A stretch of DNA of 64,000 bases from Kamptonema formosum PCC 6407 (GCF_000332155.1 NZ_KB235904.1:1864248-1928247), one strand, 5' to 3'. Positions 46,302-56,520 are shown, numbered from the stretch's first letter. Notes: generated by a model not told the origin, from the sequence alone. A program made the numbers and translations.

Positions 46302-47231
46302 ATGACTGAAAAATCCTTAAAATTTTCCAAACAAACCGCCCTGTCCCTAAAAGCAACTAGGGATGTGCGAGAAGGTGCGATCGCTTTTCTATTATTCCTA
46401 GCAGCATTCTCCTCGGTAGCGACCACTGTTGCTATTTTAATTATCTTAGTTTCCGAGTCTGTAGGCTTTTTCCAAAAAGTTTCCTTGATAGAATTTCTCA
46501 CTTCTAAAGAGTGGACACCATTGTTTTCTGAACCTCACTATGGGATTTTGCCCTTAGTTTCAGGGACTTTAGTAATTACAGGAGTGTCTATGGCTGTAGC
46601 GATACCATTAGGCACAATTATCGCTATTTATCTGAGTGAATTTGCATCAAATCGCTTGCGGGAAGTTATTAAGCCAGTCTTAGAATTATTGGCGGGAATT
46701 CCCACAGTAGTTTACGGATACTTTGCTTTTTTATTCGTCACACCGCTATTGCAGAAAGTCCTGCCAGACTTGCCTGGTTTTAATATGTTGAGCGCTGGAT
46801 TGGTGGTAGGAGTAATGATTATTCCCTTCATCAGTTCCATCGGCGAAGACGCAATGCGTTCAGTCCCCCTGTATTTAAGAGAGGGTGCTTATGCAATGGG
46901 TGCAACACGGTTTTATACTGCAACTTCGGTAGTTTTTCCGGCTGCCTTTTCTGGAATTTCATCTGCTTATATTTTAGCTATTTCTCGTGCTATCGGCTTG
47001 ACAATGGTACCCGCCATCGCCGCTGGTATGCAACCGAACTACACTTGGAATCCAATGGAACCGGGAGCGACAATAGCAGCTTACATTGTGCAAGTAAGTC
47101 TCGGTGATTTGCCACACGCCAGCATTGAATATCAAACCATTTTTGTAGCAGGACTAACTCTAGTGTTGATGACTTTAGTATTTAATATAGTCGGGCATTT
47201 CCTGAGCAAACGTTACCGCGAAATTTACTAA
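46302..47231 (+). CDS. pstC: Phosphate ABC transporter permease PstC
   Basis: 309 residues, six membrane segments. Typical PstC features: the FLTSKEWTPLF segment, LLAGIPTVVYGYFAFLFVTP, the EAA-loop LREGAYAMGATRFYTATSVV and SRAIGLTMVPAIAAGMQP. The usual motif here is SRAxGETM; this protein reads SRAIGLTM, with Leu in place of the Glu, while the PstCA fusion keeps GETL. Forms the channel with PstA. Followed by pstA after an 81-bp gap filled by a repeat. Confidence 0.93.
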   Translation: MTEKSLKFSKQTALSLKATRDVREGAIAFLLFLAAFSSVATTVAILIILVSESVGFFQKVSLIEFLTSKEWTPLFSEPHYGILPLVSGTLVITGVSMAVAIPLGTIIAIYLSEFASNRLREVIKPVLELLAGIPTVVYGYFAFLFVTPLLQKVLPDLPGFNMLSAGLVVGVMIIPFISSIGEDAMRSVPLYLREGAYAMGATRFYTATSVVFPAAFSGISSAYILAISRAIGLTMVPAIAAGMQPNYTWNPMEPGATIAAYIVQVSLGDLPHASIEYQTIFVAGLTLVLMTLVFNIVGHFLSKRYREIY

Positions 47232-47246
47232 CTGTTAACAATCAGC

Positions 47247-47304
47247 AATCAGCCATTAGCCATTAGCCATTAGCCATTAGCCATCAGCCATTAGCCATTA
47301 GCCA
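47247..47304. repeat. (GCCATTA)n array between pstC and pstA
   Basis: Eight GCCATTA units; the pstA start follows after 8 bp. The array is inside the operon and would be transcribed. Confidence 0.9.
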
Positions 47305-47312
47305 GACCTTTT

Positions 47313-48236
47313 ATGTCAAGAGAAAATCTACAAGAAATTCGACAAATTATTAGCCGTGCTAAGCTATGGGACAGCATATTTGCTATAGTAGGTTTACTAT
47401 CAATGTTAGTAGGAATCATTACCCTATTAGCCTTGACACTTGACTTAGCAATAGATGGTGTACCGCGTCTTTCCTGGCAATTCTTTACATCATTTCCCTC
47501 CCGCCGCGCTGGGGAAGCTGGCATTCTTTCCGCTTGGGTAGGATCGACTCTAGTAATGTTCGTAACTGGTTTAGCAGCAGTTCCCTTGGGTATAGCATCC
47601 GGTATTTATCTAGAAGAATATGCTCGCAAAAATTGGATCGCTGATTTAATCGAAATTAATGTTACTAACTTAGCTGGCGTTCCCTCAATTGTCTATGGAC
47701 TTTTAGCTCTAGGTTTGTTTGTTTACAAATTAAATTTGGGGCAGAGTATTCTCACCGCAGGATTGACTTTAGCACTGCTAATTTTGCCAGTAGTAATTGT
47801 CACCACCCGCGAAGCTATCCGCGCAATTCCTAACAGTATCCGCGAAGCTGCCTATGCAGTTGGTGCTAGCAAGTGGCAAATGATTTGGAATCATATTTTG
47901 CCCTATTCTGCTGGTAGTATTATGACAGGAGTAATTGTGGGTTTATCCCGTGCAATTGGCGAAACCGCACCTTTAATTACAATTGGGGCTTTGACATTTA
48001 TTGCCTTTTTACCCGATTCTCCATTTCAAGCAGAGTTTCCTTTCTTTTCCTTTAAATGGCTGATGTCTCCCTTTACAATCATGCCCATCCAGATGTTTAA
48101 TTGGGTATCGCGCCCCCAAGCAGAATTTCAAATCAATGCTGCGGCGGCGGGGCTGGTTTTAATGGCTATGACACTGGCTATGAATGCCTTAGCAATTTAT
48201 CTACGCTATCGTTTCCGTAAAAATATCAAATGGTAG
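47313..48236 (+). CDS. pstA: Phosphate ABC transporter permease PstA
   Basis: 307 residues, six membrane segments. Seen are [38 protein letters not shown], the EAA-loop [17 protein letters not shown] and [15 protein letters not shown], all usual for PstA, ending with the [11 protein letters not shown] segment. It overlaps pstB by 7 bp, indicating translational coupling. Confidence 0.95.
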   Translation: MSRENLQEIRQIISRAKLWDSIFAIVGLLSMLVGIITLLALTLDLAIDGVPRLSWQFFTSFPSRRAGEAGILSAWVGSTLVMFVTGLAAVPLGIASGIYLEEYARKNWIADLIEINVTNLAGVPSIVYGLLALGLFVYKLNLGQSILTAGLTLALLILPVVIVTTREAIRAIPNSIREAAYAVGASKWQMIWNHILPYSAGSIMTGVIVGLSRAIGETAPLITIGALTFIAFLPDSPFQAEFPFFSFKWLMSPFTIMPIQMFNWVSRPQAEFQINAAAAGLVLMAMTLAMNALAIYLRYRFRKNIKW

Positions 48237-49033
48237 AAAAAATCGAAACTGTACACTCTTTCTCAAGCAGCATACAGCCAAAAGCTGAAGTAAGAAACCT
48301 CAATTTTTACTACGGTTCATTACAGGCCCTTAAAAACATCAACCTAGTAGTTGCTGACAGACAGGTAACGGCGTTAATTGGCCCATCAGGCTGCGGCAAA
48401 ACTACCCTCTTGCGGTGTTTTAATCGGATGCACGACCTCTACCCAGGGAATCGCTATGAAGGAGAAATTTTATTAGATTCAGATGAGATTAATATCCTTA
48501 GTCTGCGGGTAGATCCTATTGAAGTACGGATGCGGATAAGTATGGTATTTCAGAAGCCTAATCCTTTTCCTAAATCAATTTATGAAAATGTAGTTTATGG
48601 ATTGCGGGTGCGGGGTCAAACGCAGCGTAGCTTAATGGATGAAAAGATGGAAAAAGCTCTACGAGAAGCTGCTTTATGGGATGAAGTCAAAGACAGATTA
48701 AATGATTTAGCGTTCAATCTTTCAGGGGGACAACAACAGCGTTTGTGTATTGCCCGCGCTTTGGCAACGGAGCCTGAAATAATTTTATTTGACGAGCCAA
48801 CTTCTGCCTTAGACCCGATTGCTACTGCTAGTATTGAAGGGCTAATTAGCGAGTTGAAGGAAAAAGTAACTATTCTGATTGTGACTCACAATATGCAGCA
48901 AGCTGCACGGATTTCTGACTATACAGCTTTCATGTATTTGGGCGAAATCGTCGAGTTCGATCGCACTAAGACAATTTTTAATAGTGCTTCCAAGAAACAG
49001 ACAAAAGAATATGTAGAGGGAAGATTTGGATAA
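48230..49033 (+). CDS. pstB: Phosphate ABC transporter ATPase PstB
   Basis: 267 residues. Walker [11 protein letters not shown]-loop [19 protein letters not shown] signature LSGGQQQR, Walker [13 protein letters not shown] and switch His in VTHNMQQA are all intact. Hydrolyses ATP to drive phosphate import through PstCA. Ends the operon; the stop is followed within 2 bp by a strong palindrome. Confidence 0.96.
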   Translation: MVEKIETVHSFSSSIQPKAEVRNLNFYYGSLQALKNINLVVADRQVTALIGPSGCGKTTLLRCFNRMHDLYPGNRYEGEILLDSDEINILSLRVDPIEVRMRISMVFQKPNPFPKSIYENVVYGLRVRGQTQRSLMDEKMEKALREAALWDEVKDRLNDLAFNLSGGQQQRLCIARALATEPEIILFDEPTSALDPIATASIEGLISELKEKVTILIVTHNMQQAARISDYTAFMYLGEIVEFDRTKTIFNSASKKQTKEYVEGRFG

Positions 49034-49034
49034 G

Positions 49035-49084
49035 GTAACGCCCCCCTCTGGGCGGTGATTCAACCGTCCAGAGGGCGGCGCTAC
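49035..49084. terminator. Palindromic repeat / terminator downstream of pstB
   Basis: GTAACGCCCCCCTCTGGGCG pairs with the inverted CCAGAGGGCGGCGCTAC around GTGATTCAACCG. A second copy with the same stem lies at 57338-57387, so this is a dispersed small palindrome. It separates two convergent pst operons. Confidence 0.75.
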
Positions 49085-49103
49085 AAACAATTTTTGATTT
49101 TAT

Positions 49104-49919
49104 TCAATTCATCAAACCATCAATCCGATTGTAAGTACCAACATATTCTAATGTTGTTTTATGTTGGGGATTAAGAAAGATTGATGGTGCTGAAGCATAC
49201 TCGACAAGTTCGCCAATTCGATTTGTTTCTTGAATCTTGATGTTAAAAAAAGCAACTAAATCCGAGACTCTAGATGCTTGCTGTAAATTATGGGTGACGA
49301 TGACAATTGTATATTGCTGTTTCAGTTTGTGGAGTAAATCTTCAATCCGCAAAGTAGAAATGGGATCTAGAGCTGAACATGGTTCATCCATAAGTAAAAC
49401 TTCTGGTTGAAGTGCTAATGCTCTCGCGATACAGAGGCGCTGCTGTTGGCCACCTGATAAAGTTAGAGCATTTTTATTCAGGCGATCTTTTACTTCATCC
49501 CATAATGCTGCTTGGCGGAGAGAATTTTCTACAAGTTCATCAATATTTCCCTGATAACCGTTGATGCGAAGCCCCAAAGCAATATTTTCATAAATAGATT
49601 TGGGAAAAGGATTTGGTTTTTGGAAGACCATACCGATGCGGCGGCGAATTTCAACTGGATTGAAATCTTTTATATCTTGTTCGTAAAAGCTTATTTTTCC
49701 AGTTACTTTTGCGCCTTTCACTAGCTCGTTGATGCGATTAAAACACCGGAGCAATGTGCTTTTTCCGCATCCAGAAGGCCCAATAAATCCAGTAATTTGA
49801 TTTTTATAAATGTCAATGTTTATCCCTTGTAAAGCTAACGATCCATTGTAGGATACGGAGAGTGCTTCGGCTCGGAGAATAACTTCCTGGGTTGTGGGCG
49901 ATTCAAAATCTGGTTGCAT
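49104..49919 (-). CDS. pstB: Second phosphate ABC transporter ATPase PstB
   Basis: 271 residues with all ABC motifs: [45 protein letters not shown] and VTHNLQQA. Clearly paralogous to the pstB at 48230 and convergent with it. It is downstream of the pstCA fusion on the same strand (145-bp repeat-filled gap), so the two make a second Pst transporter that has no own PstS nearby. Confidence 0.95.
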   Translation of the reverse strand: MQPDFESPTTQEVILRAEALSVSYNGSLALQGINIDIYKNQITGFIGPSGCGKSTLLRCFNRINELVKGAKVTGKISFYEQDIKDFNPVEIRRRIGMVFQKPNPFPKSIYENIALGLRINGYQGNIDELVENSLRQAALWDEVKDRLNKNALTLSGGQQQRLCIARALALQPEVLLMDEPCSALDPISTLRIEDLLHKLKQQYTIVIVTHNLQQASRVSDLVAFFNIKIQETNRIGELVEYASAPSIFLNPQHKTTLEYVGTYNRIDGLMN

Positions 49920-49927
49920 ATATAGTT

Positions 49928-50063
49928 AGGGACTAGGGGCTAGGGACTAGGGACTAGGGAAAGAGGAAGAGAGGGGGAGCAGGGGAGCAGGGGAGATGGG
50001 TAATTAGCTATTAGCCATTAGCCATTAGCCATTAGCTATTAGCTATTACCAATTACCAATTAC
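49928..50063. repeat. Compound repeats between pstB2 and pstCA
   Basis: GGGACTA/GGGGCTA units, then AGCAGGGG units (the type seen inside chlD), then AGCCATT/AGCTATT and CCAATTA units. Confidence 0.85.
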
Positions 50064-50064
50064 C

Positions 50065-51981
50065 TCATTTTTCGCGATTATTTTCACGTAAAATTATAGC
50101 AGCAAAATTCATTAAAAATAGTATTCCTATTAGCACAATAATTGCTGCTGCCGCATTTTCTTGAAAATCAGCTTGAGGCCGAGAAACCCAGTTGAAAATT
50201 TGAACAGGAAGTGAAGTAAAAGGACTTCGCAGCCCTTCTAAAGATAAAGGGGGAGTAAAAGTAATAAAAGCTGATGCTCCTATAGCAAGAAGCGGTGCTG
50301 TTTCGCCAATTGCACCGGAAAGAGATAATAAGGTTCCTGTTAAAATACCTGGTAGGGAAGATGGTAAAACTATATAGAATAATACTTGCCATCGCGTCAT
50401 TCCTGTAGCGTAGCCAGCCTCACGCAAGCTGTAAGGAACTGTACGCAGTGCTGAGCGAGTGGCAATAATTAATAGAGGCAAAATAATCACGGATAAAGTT
50501 AGGGAAGCAGACAATATGCTAGACTCGCCTGTGAAAAATCCCAAGGCATGAACGAATACTCCTAAACCTAATAGGCCATAAATTATAGATGGCATTGCAG
50601 CTAAGTTAGCAATGTTAATTTCCAGAAATTGACTAAAGATATTGTCGGGTATATATTCCTCTAAATAAATTGCTGCTCCTACTCCAATTGGAGTAGCAAA
50701 AATGGCGGTTAATCCTAGTAGCCAAAAGGTTCCAATCAACGCTGCATAAATACCAGAATCTTCGGGTTTTCTAGAGGAAAATGTAGTAATAAATTCCCAG
50801 TCAAGGCGGAAAAAACCATCTATACCTATATCAAAAAATAATAAAAATAGTACGAGGATACCGACCAGTGTAGCTGCGATTGTTATAGTTTTGAAAATCT
50901 GGTCTAATAAGTTGCGCTGATAAAAATATGGGAGGAAAGTTTCAGGTTTAATACATTTTTTTTGGCTATCAAACCCAGTTGTGTTTGAGCTACTATTAAT
51001 AACGATCTGAACTTCAGCTATTTCACTGGGAACTACAACTTCCGAGAGTTGATTTCTGTAGTTGCGAACTAGCCAATAACTGAGAATGTTGAGGGTTAAA
51101 GTTAGCAAAAATATTACCATACCTACGGTAAAAATGATATGAAATTCTAAGGAATTAAAAGGTACATCACCCAAACTAAGCTGGATAATAAATGCCGTCA
51201 TTGTTGATACTGGCTCTAAAGGATTGAGAGTAAATTGTGGGGTTTGTCCTGCTGCAATGGAGGCGATGAGAGTTTCTCCTAAAGAGCGAGATGCTGCTAA
51301 GGTAAAGGAGGCGATGATTCCGGGAAATGCTATTGGCAAAACTATTTTTGTGATTACTTCTCGTTTGGTAAGACCTAAAGCATAGGCTCCTTCGCGAAAT
51401 TTGTTTGGTACGCTATTAATTGCATCTTCACTGAGAGAAGATATTATGGGTACAATCATCACACCTGTGACTAAACCTGCGCTTAATGGACTAAAGCCGG
51501 CGAGGTTGGGAATGATTTTTTGCAGGAGAGGGGTAACAAATAGCAGAGCAAAATAGCCGTAAACTACGGTGGGTATTCCTGCTAGAGTTTCTAAACTAGG
51601 TTTGAGAATATAGCGGACTGTTTGGGGAGCATATTCACTGAGGTAAATGGCGGCTAGTAAGCCTATGGGCATGGCAAAAGTCATTGCGATCGCAGTGGTG
51701 AGAAGAGTGCCACTCGCAAGTACCATAATACCGAAAGTTTTGTTAGGAAATAGAGGAGTCCACTCGGTATCTGTCAAGAATCTAGTTAGGGGTACTTGAT
51801 GAAAGAAAATTGCTGTTTCATAAATTAAGATCGCAATAATAGCAGTAGTAATGAAGAAGGGAATGCAGGCAAGTATTCCCAAAATTGTTTGTAAAAAATA
51901 CTCTCCCCAAGTAACTGAGGTTAGATTTCGTTGCCAAAGGCTAGGCTTAAGTTTTTGAAGAGACGATTTAGCGGTTTTCAT
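50065..51981 (-). CDS. pstCA: PstC-PstA fusion permease
   Basis: 638 residues, the length of two permeases. Residues ~1-315 are PstC (FLTDTEWTPLF, LAGIPTVVYGYFALLFVTP, REGAYALGLTKREVI, SRSLGETLIASIAAG). A hydrophilic linker (~316-360, VVVPSEIAEVQIVINSS and following) joins a complete PstA (~361-638: [77 protein letters not shown]). Each half should have six membrane segments, so one chain makes the whole channel. It is downstream of a strong Pho box and upstream of pstB2. In-frame fusion without stop is certain from the sequence. Confidence 0.95.
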   Translation of the reverse strand: MKTAKSSLQKLKPSLWQRNLTSVTWGEYFLQTILGILACIPFFITTAIIAILIYETAIFFHQVPLTRFLTDTEWTPLFPNKTFGIMVLASGTLLTTAIAMTFAMPIGLLAAIYLSEYAPQTVRYILKPSLETLAGIPTVVYGYFALLFVTPLLQKIIPNLAGFSPLSAGLVTGVMIVPIISSLSEDAINSVPNKFREGAYALGLTKREVITKIVLPIAFPGIIASFTLAASRSLGETLIASIAAGQTPQFTLNPLEPVSTMTAFIIQLSLGDVPFNSLEFHIIFTVGMVIFLLTLTLNILSYWLVRNYRNQLSEVVVPSEIAEVQIVINSSSNTTGFDSQKKCIKPETFLPYFYQRNLLDQIFKTITIAATLVGILVLFLLFFDIGIDGFFRLDWEFITTFSSRKPEDSGIYAALIGTFWLLGLTAIFATPIGVGAAIYLEEYIPDNIFSQFLEINIANLAAMPSIIYGLLGLGVFVHALGFFTGESSILSASLTLSVIILPLLIIATRSALRTVPYSLREAGYATGMTRWQVLFYIVLPSSLPGILTGTLLSLSGAIGETAPLLAIGASAFITFTPPLSLEGLRSPFTSLPVQIFNWVSRPQADFQENAAAAIIVLIGILFLMNFAAIILRENNREK

Positions 51982-52093
51982 TTAAACCTTGCCTTTGTAC
52001 CGTAGGGTCAAGGCTATACTTAATTATTTTACGATTGATGGGTAATTTATTTTTGTTAAAACCAGGTTTATTTTTGCTAATTTATCATAAAAA

Positions 52094-52145
52094 TAAGCTA
52101 AGTTTGGTTAAATATTGGTAAGCACATAGATAATTTATGGTTAAA
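52094..52145 (-). promoter_or_regulatory. Pho box upstream of pstCA
   Basis: On the minus strand five octamers TTTAACCA, ATTATCTA, GCTTACCA, TTTAACCA and TTAGCTTA lie exactly 11 bp apart. This is the layout of the cyanobacterial PhoB (SphR) binding site, tandem PyTTAAPyPy(T/A) octamers with 3-bp spacers. The array ends 113 bp before the pstCA start codon. Phosphate-starvation control is inferred. Confidence 0.75.
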
Positions 52146-52280
52146 TTTAGCTAGCTAGCGGTCAGGTTTGAGATCGGGTAAAGTCGCGATGCCTTCGGCG
52201 CGGCGTTTCGCGATCGCACTCCCACTCATACCCATCCACTCCCATAATAGTAAGAAGCACTTTACATTTCTTAAACTATT

Positions 52281-53789
52281 ATGGCAAGAGACTTACGGGG
52301 ATTCCTAAAAATCTTGGAAGAAAGAGGGCAATTGCGGCGGATTCAGGCTTTGGTTGACCCCGATTTGGAGATCGCAGAGATTTCTAACCGGATGCTGCAA
52401 CAGGGCGGCCCTGGGTTGCTGTTTGAGAATGTCAAAGGATCGGCTTTTCCGGTGGCGATTAACCTGTTGGGGACAGAGGAACGGGTTTGCTGGGCAATGA
52501 ATATGTCAAAGCCTGCGGAATTGGAGGAATTGGGCAAAAAATTGGGGATGCTGCAACAGCCTAAGCCCCCTAAGAAAATTTCCCAAGCAATAGAGTTTGG
52601 GAAGATACTTTTTGACGTGATCAAAGCTAAACCGGGGCGCGATTTTTTCCCAGCTTGTCAACAGGTTATAATTGAGGGTAATGGGCTGGATTTGAATAAA
52701 ATTCCGATGATTCGCCCTTATTCAGGCGATGCTGGGAAAATTATCACCCTGGGTTTAGTAATTACGAAGGATTGCGAGACGGGTACGCCGAATGTGGGGG
52801 TGTATCGGTTGCAGTTGCAGTCGCCTAATACGATGACAGTTCATTGGCTATCTGTACGCGGTGGGGCGCGACATTTGCGGAAGGCGGCGCAGGCTGGGAA
52901 AAAGTTAGAAATTGCGATCGCGCTTGGTGTCGATCCCCTGATTATTATGGCCGCTGCTACACCGATCCCGGTTGATTTATCGGAATGGTTATTTGCCGGA
53001 CTTTATGGTGGTTCTGGGGTGCAGTTGGCAAAGTGTAAAACGCTGGATTTAGAAGTACCTGCTGACTCGGAATTTGTGTTAGAAGGAACGATTACACCAG
53101 GGGAAGTTTTACCCGATGGCCCCTTTGGGGATCACATGGGATATTACGGCGGGGTGGAGGATTCGCCACTGATTCGGTTCCACTGCATGACTCATAGGAA
53201 AGATCCTATTTATTTGACTACTTTTAGCGGTCGGCCGCCGAAGGAAGAGGCGATGATGGCGATCGCGCTTAATCGGATTTATACTCCAATTTTACGGCAG
53301 CAAGTGTCAGAAATTGTAGACTTTTTCTTGCCAATGGAAGCGCTGAGTTATAAAGCGGCGATTATTTCCATTGATAAAGCTTATCCAGGTCAAGCGCGGC
53401 GTGCAGCCTTGGCTTTTTGGAGTGCTTTACCGCAGTTTACTTACACTAAGTTTGTGATTGTGGTAGATAAAAGTATCAACATTCGCGATCCGCGTCAAGT
53501 AGTCTGGGCAATTAGTTCTAAAGTTGACCCTTCACGCGATGTTTTTATTCTACCCAATACGCCCTTTGACACTTTGGATTTTGCCAGTGAAAAGATTGGT
53601 TTAGGAGGAAGAATGGGGATTGATGCCACTACTAAGATGCCGCCAGAAACTGACCATGAATGGGGGGAAGCTCTGGAGTCGGATGCTGATGTGGCGGCTA
53701 TGGTTGAGCGTCGCTGGGCTGAGTATGGTTTGGCTGATTTGAATTTGGGAGAAGTCGATCCGAATTTGTTTGGATATGAAATGAAGTAA
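52281..53789 (+). CDS. ubiD: UbiD-family prenylated-FMN decarboxylase
   Basis: 502 residues. The family fits non-oxidative decarboxylases that use prenylated FMN; in cyanobacteria the homologue is assigned to 4-hydroxy-3-solanesylbenzoate decarboxylation in plastoquinone synthesis. Conserved stretches include MARDLRGFLKILEERGQLRR, GTPNVGVYRLQLQ, HWLSVRGGARHL, LPDGPFGDHMGYYGG (E/H region) and ATTKMPPETDHEWGE at the end. Length matches UbiD. No ubiX is nearby. A strong terminator follows. Confidence 0.93.
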   Translation: MARDLRGFLKILEERGQLRRIQALVDPDLEIAEISNRMLQQGGPGLLFENVKGSAFPVAINLLGTEERVCWAMNMSKPAELEELGKKLGMLQQPKPPKKISQAIEFGKILFDVIKAKPGRDFFPACQQVIIEGNGLDLNKIPMIRPYSGDAGKIITLGLVITKDCETGTPNVGVYRLQLQSPNTMTVHWLSVRGGARHLRKAAQAGKKLEIAIALGVDPLIIMAAATPIPVDLSEWLFAGLYGGSGVQLAKCKTLDLEVPADSEFVLEGTITPGEVLPDGPFGDHMGYYGGVEDSPLIRFHCMTHRKDPIYLTTFSGRPPKEEAMMAIALNRIYTPILRQQVSEIVDFFLPMEALSYKAAIISIDKAYPGQARRAALAFWSALPQFTYTKFVIVVDKSINIRDPRQVVWAISSKVDPSRDVFILPNTPFDTLDFASEKIGLGGRMGIDATTKMPPETDHEWGEALESDADVAAMVERRWAEYGLADLNLGEVDPNLFGYEMK

Positions 53790-53818
53790 AAATGAACAGG
53801 CAAAGGGGCCGAGGAAGA

Positions 53819-53849
53819 GGGAAGAATAAAAATTTCTTCCCTTTTTTTT
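53819..53849 (+). terminator. Rho-independent terminator after ubiD
   Basis: GGGAAGAA (53819-53826) pairs with TTCTTCCC (53834-53841), followed by eight T residues. Confidence 0.85.
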
Positions 53850-53915
53850 GATAATTTGATAAACTCATCATTGAATATGTGATACGTAAGTCCTATATAT
53901 GTCAGGAGCTTGGTC

Positions 53916-55211
53916 GTGTATTCTAAAAGTATACTTCCGAATGAAACCATTTTAGTAGTCGATGATAACTCTGAAAATATTGAATTGTTAGCTGATTTGC
54001 TGAGTGGCGTTGGTTATCAGGTGGCGATCGCAAAAAGTGGTAAAGCTGCACTAGAATGCTTAGAATTCTTACAGCCAGATATTATTCTGCTTGATGTGAT
54101 GATGCCGGAAATTGATGGTTTTGAAACTTGCCGACAGATCAAATCAAACCTCGCCAACCGCGATATTCCTATCATTTTTATGACAGCTCTTTCTGACTCT
54201 GTAAACAAGGTTAAAGGACTCAGTATGGGAGCGGTAGATTACATTACCAAACCCATAGAGTACGAAGAGACACTGGTACGTATACGGATACAGTTGCAGG
54301 TGCGTGACTCCCAGAAGCAACTCGAAAAACAGACCCTAGAACTCTCTGAAGCTTTGGAGCAACTGAAAAAAGCCCAGGTACAGATGGTACAGAATGAAAA
54401 GATGTCTTCCCTTGGTCAATTAGTGGCGGGGATAGCGCACGAAATTAATAATCCTGTGAATTTTATTCACGCTAATCTGATCCCTGCGGAAGAATACATG
54501 AGGACTCTAATAAACTTTGTCGAATTATATCAAGAATGCTATCCTCAGCCTCACCCAAAAATCCAAGAATGGATAGAAAAGGTAGAGATGAGTTATTTGC
54601 AAGAGGATTTTCCCAAGTTGATTAATTCTCTTAAGCAAGGAAGCGAACGCATTCGCCAGATCATTCTGTCGCTGCGTAATTTCTCGCGTCTCGACGAAGC
54701 GGAACTCAAGTTTGTTAACATACAAGATGGTATTGATAATACGCTGATGCTCCTACAGCATCGCCTCAGAGCTCATTCCCATCGTCCCAGTATTCAGGTA
54801 ATTAAGGAATACGGAGAGTTACCTGTGGTGGAATGCTATCCTAGTGAGTTAAATCAGGTGTTTATGAACATTCTTAGTAATGCCATTGATGTTTTGGAAG
54901 AACGCGCTCGACAGCTTAGTGTTGCTGAAATAAATGCGAATCCCAGTAGGATTACAATTCGCACTCAACTATTATCTGATCGAGCAGTTGCTATCTATAT
55001 TATTGATAATGGTTTAGGGATTGACCAAAATTTAGGTTCCAAACTTTTTGAACCATTTTTTACTACTAAACCCATCGGCAAAGGCAGCGGACTCGGACTC
55101 TCAATCAGTTATCAAATTATTACTAAAAAGCATGGTGGTAAGATATCCTACAACAGTGAACCGGGACAGGGAACGGAGTTTGCGATCGAAATTCCCATCA
55201 AGGTTTTTTAA
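53916..55211 (+). CDS. Hybrid REC-histidine kinase
   Basis: About 431 residues. GTG 53916 is preferred because AGGAG lies 7 bp upstream; the in-frame TTG at 53910 is only 1 bp from it. An N-terminal receiver domain (~5-125; phosphoacceptor Asp in IILLDVMMPEIDG, Lys in YITKPIE) is followed by a coiled coil, a phosphoacceptor His in GQLVAGIAHEINNPVNFI, and an HATPase domain with NILSNAIDVLEE (N box), IDNGLGID (G1) and GKGSGLGLSISYQI (G2). It receives a phosphate from another kinase and acts as a kinase itself, a cyanobacterial type. Signal unknown; no partner nearby. Confidence 0.9.
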   Translation: MYSKSILPNETILVVDDNSENIELLADLLSGVGYQVAIAKSGKAALECLEFLQPDIILLDVMMPEIDGFETCRQIKSNLANRDIPIIFMTALSDSVNKVKGLSMGAVDYITKPIEYEETLVRIRIQLQVRDSQKQLEKQTLELSEALEQLKKAQVQMVQNEKMSSLGQLVAGIAHEINNPVNFIHANLIPAEEYMRTLINFVELYQECYPQPHPKIQEWIEKVEMSYLQEDFPKLINSLKQGSERIRQIILSLRNFSRLDEAELKFVNIQDGIDNTLMLLQHRLRAHSHRPSIQVIKEYGELPVVECYPSELNQVFMNILSNAIDVLEERARQLSVAEINANPSRITIRTQLLSDRAVAIYIIDNGLGIDQNLGSKLFEPFFTTKPIGKGSGLGLSISYQIITKKHGGKISYNSEPGQGTEFAIEIPIKVF

Positions 55212-55236
55212 GTAATTAGTAATGTTCAATATAAAC

Positions 55237-56517
55237 CTACATCCTAATTGTAGACATTGCGGCCAATTCTCGCTCCGGTTCCATCCCAATAGTCGGTGGC
55301 GTATAACGATTTGCCACCTGACTAATTAATTCCAAGTGTTGGGGCAACACCTTCGCCAAATTATACTTTTCTAAAGCAGTTTGACGCGCTTTTACTCGCA
55401 ATTCAGCCATGCGAGTAGGATGATCCAAAACCTCACTAATCCGATCCGCAATATGCTTAGGTGAGAAGAAATCTACTAACAAACCATTTTCCCCATCCCG
55501 GATAACTTCTCTAACAGGTGAAGTATCCGAACCAATTACTAAACATCCCGTTGACATAGACTCAATCATCGACCAAGATAATACAAAAGGTCTAGTTAAA
55601 TAAACGTGAGCATCCGAGGCTTGAATTACTCTCAAATATAAACCATAAGGAAGAGTACCCACAAAGTGAACTCGCGATAAATCCAGCGGCACTTTATTGA
55701 GCATATAATCTTTGTAATTCTCACCATTAGGTAAAGATTTGCCGTAGCAAACTCTTTCTGATGCGACAACTACAACATGGCAATTCGGACGGCGTTCTTG
55801 TAAATAGGCAATGGATTCAATAAATTCGGGAAAACCTCGATAAGGTTCCATTCCTCGCGATACATAAGTGACGATTTCATCCACTCCCGATAAATCCAAA
55901 TTCGGCAAAACAAGTTTGGCTCCAGGATTGGGTTTAAAATACTCAGTATCCACTCCATCATGGAGTACAGAAAGCTTGCGCTGAAATTCAGGAGGAAATT
56001 GCGATCGCTGCCAATAAGTAGGGGATAGCCCCCAATCACAGGAGTATAAATCTATTAAAATTGGCGCATTTTTTACCCTAATTCGGGCCATGTCATCAAC
56101 TGTTAAAGGTTCAGCGGGATCGAAATCTGCGTCGGAACCTATAGAGTGATAAAACCACTCAAAATAACACAAAAGCGGAGTATTAGGAAAAGCTTCTTTA
56201 ACAAATAGTGTTGGCCCCCATCCAGAATGACCGCAAATCACATCAGGAACAAAACCTTCTGCCTTTAATTGTTCCGCCATTCTAAACACAGCTTGCCCGT
56301 AAATCACCCCACTTTCTAAAGGGCGGACATAGTGGTGAGTCTGGGGATGGGGTTCGCGACTAGGCGTAAATACTGCTTTACGAACGCCTGGAATATTCCA
56401 TTCTTGACGTTCATTTTTAGTTCCGAAAACAATCTGATTTTTAGGATCGGCACCTAAAGCGGTGATGATGTGGCGGTATTGCGCGGGAAAGTTGGGGTGA
56501 AGAAATAATGCTCGCAT
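55237..56517 (-). CDS. Glycosyltransferase family 4 protein
   Basis: 426 residues. The N-terminal half begins LFLHPNFPAQYRHI, and the C-terminal GT-B half contains VSRGMEPYRGFPEFIESIAY and the Glu-rich nucleotide-sugar site SWSMIESMSTGCLVIGSDTSPVRE. It transfers a sugar from a nucleotide donor, probably to a surface polysaccharide. It is the first gene after the histidine kinase on the opposite strand, with a GGAAGAA-array leader just before its start codon. Donor and acceptor unknown. Confidence 0.9.
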   Translation of the reverse strand: MRALFLHPNFPAQYRHIITALGADPKNQIVFGTKNERQEWNIPGVRKAVFTPSREPHPQTHHYVRPLESGVIYGQAVFRMAEQLKAEGFVPDVICGHSGWGPTLFVKEAFPNTPLLCYFEWFYHSIGSDADFDPAEPLTVDDMARIRVKNAPILIDLYSCDWGLSPTYWQRSQFPPEFQRKLSVLHDGVDTEYFKPNPGAKLVLPNLDLSGVDEIVTYVSRGMEPYRGFPEFIESIAYLQERRPNCHVVVVASERVCYGKSLPNGENYKDYMLNKVPLDLSRVHFVGTLPYGLYLRVIQASDAHVYLTRPFVLSWSMIESMSTGCLVIGSDTSPVREVIRDGENGLLVDFFSPKHIADRISEVLDHPTRMAELRVKARQTALEKYNLAKVLPQHLELISQVANRYTPPTIGMEPERELAAMSTIRM

Positions 56518-56520
56518 TGT

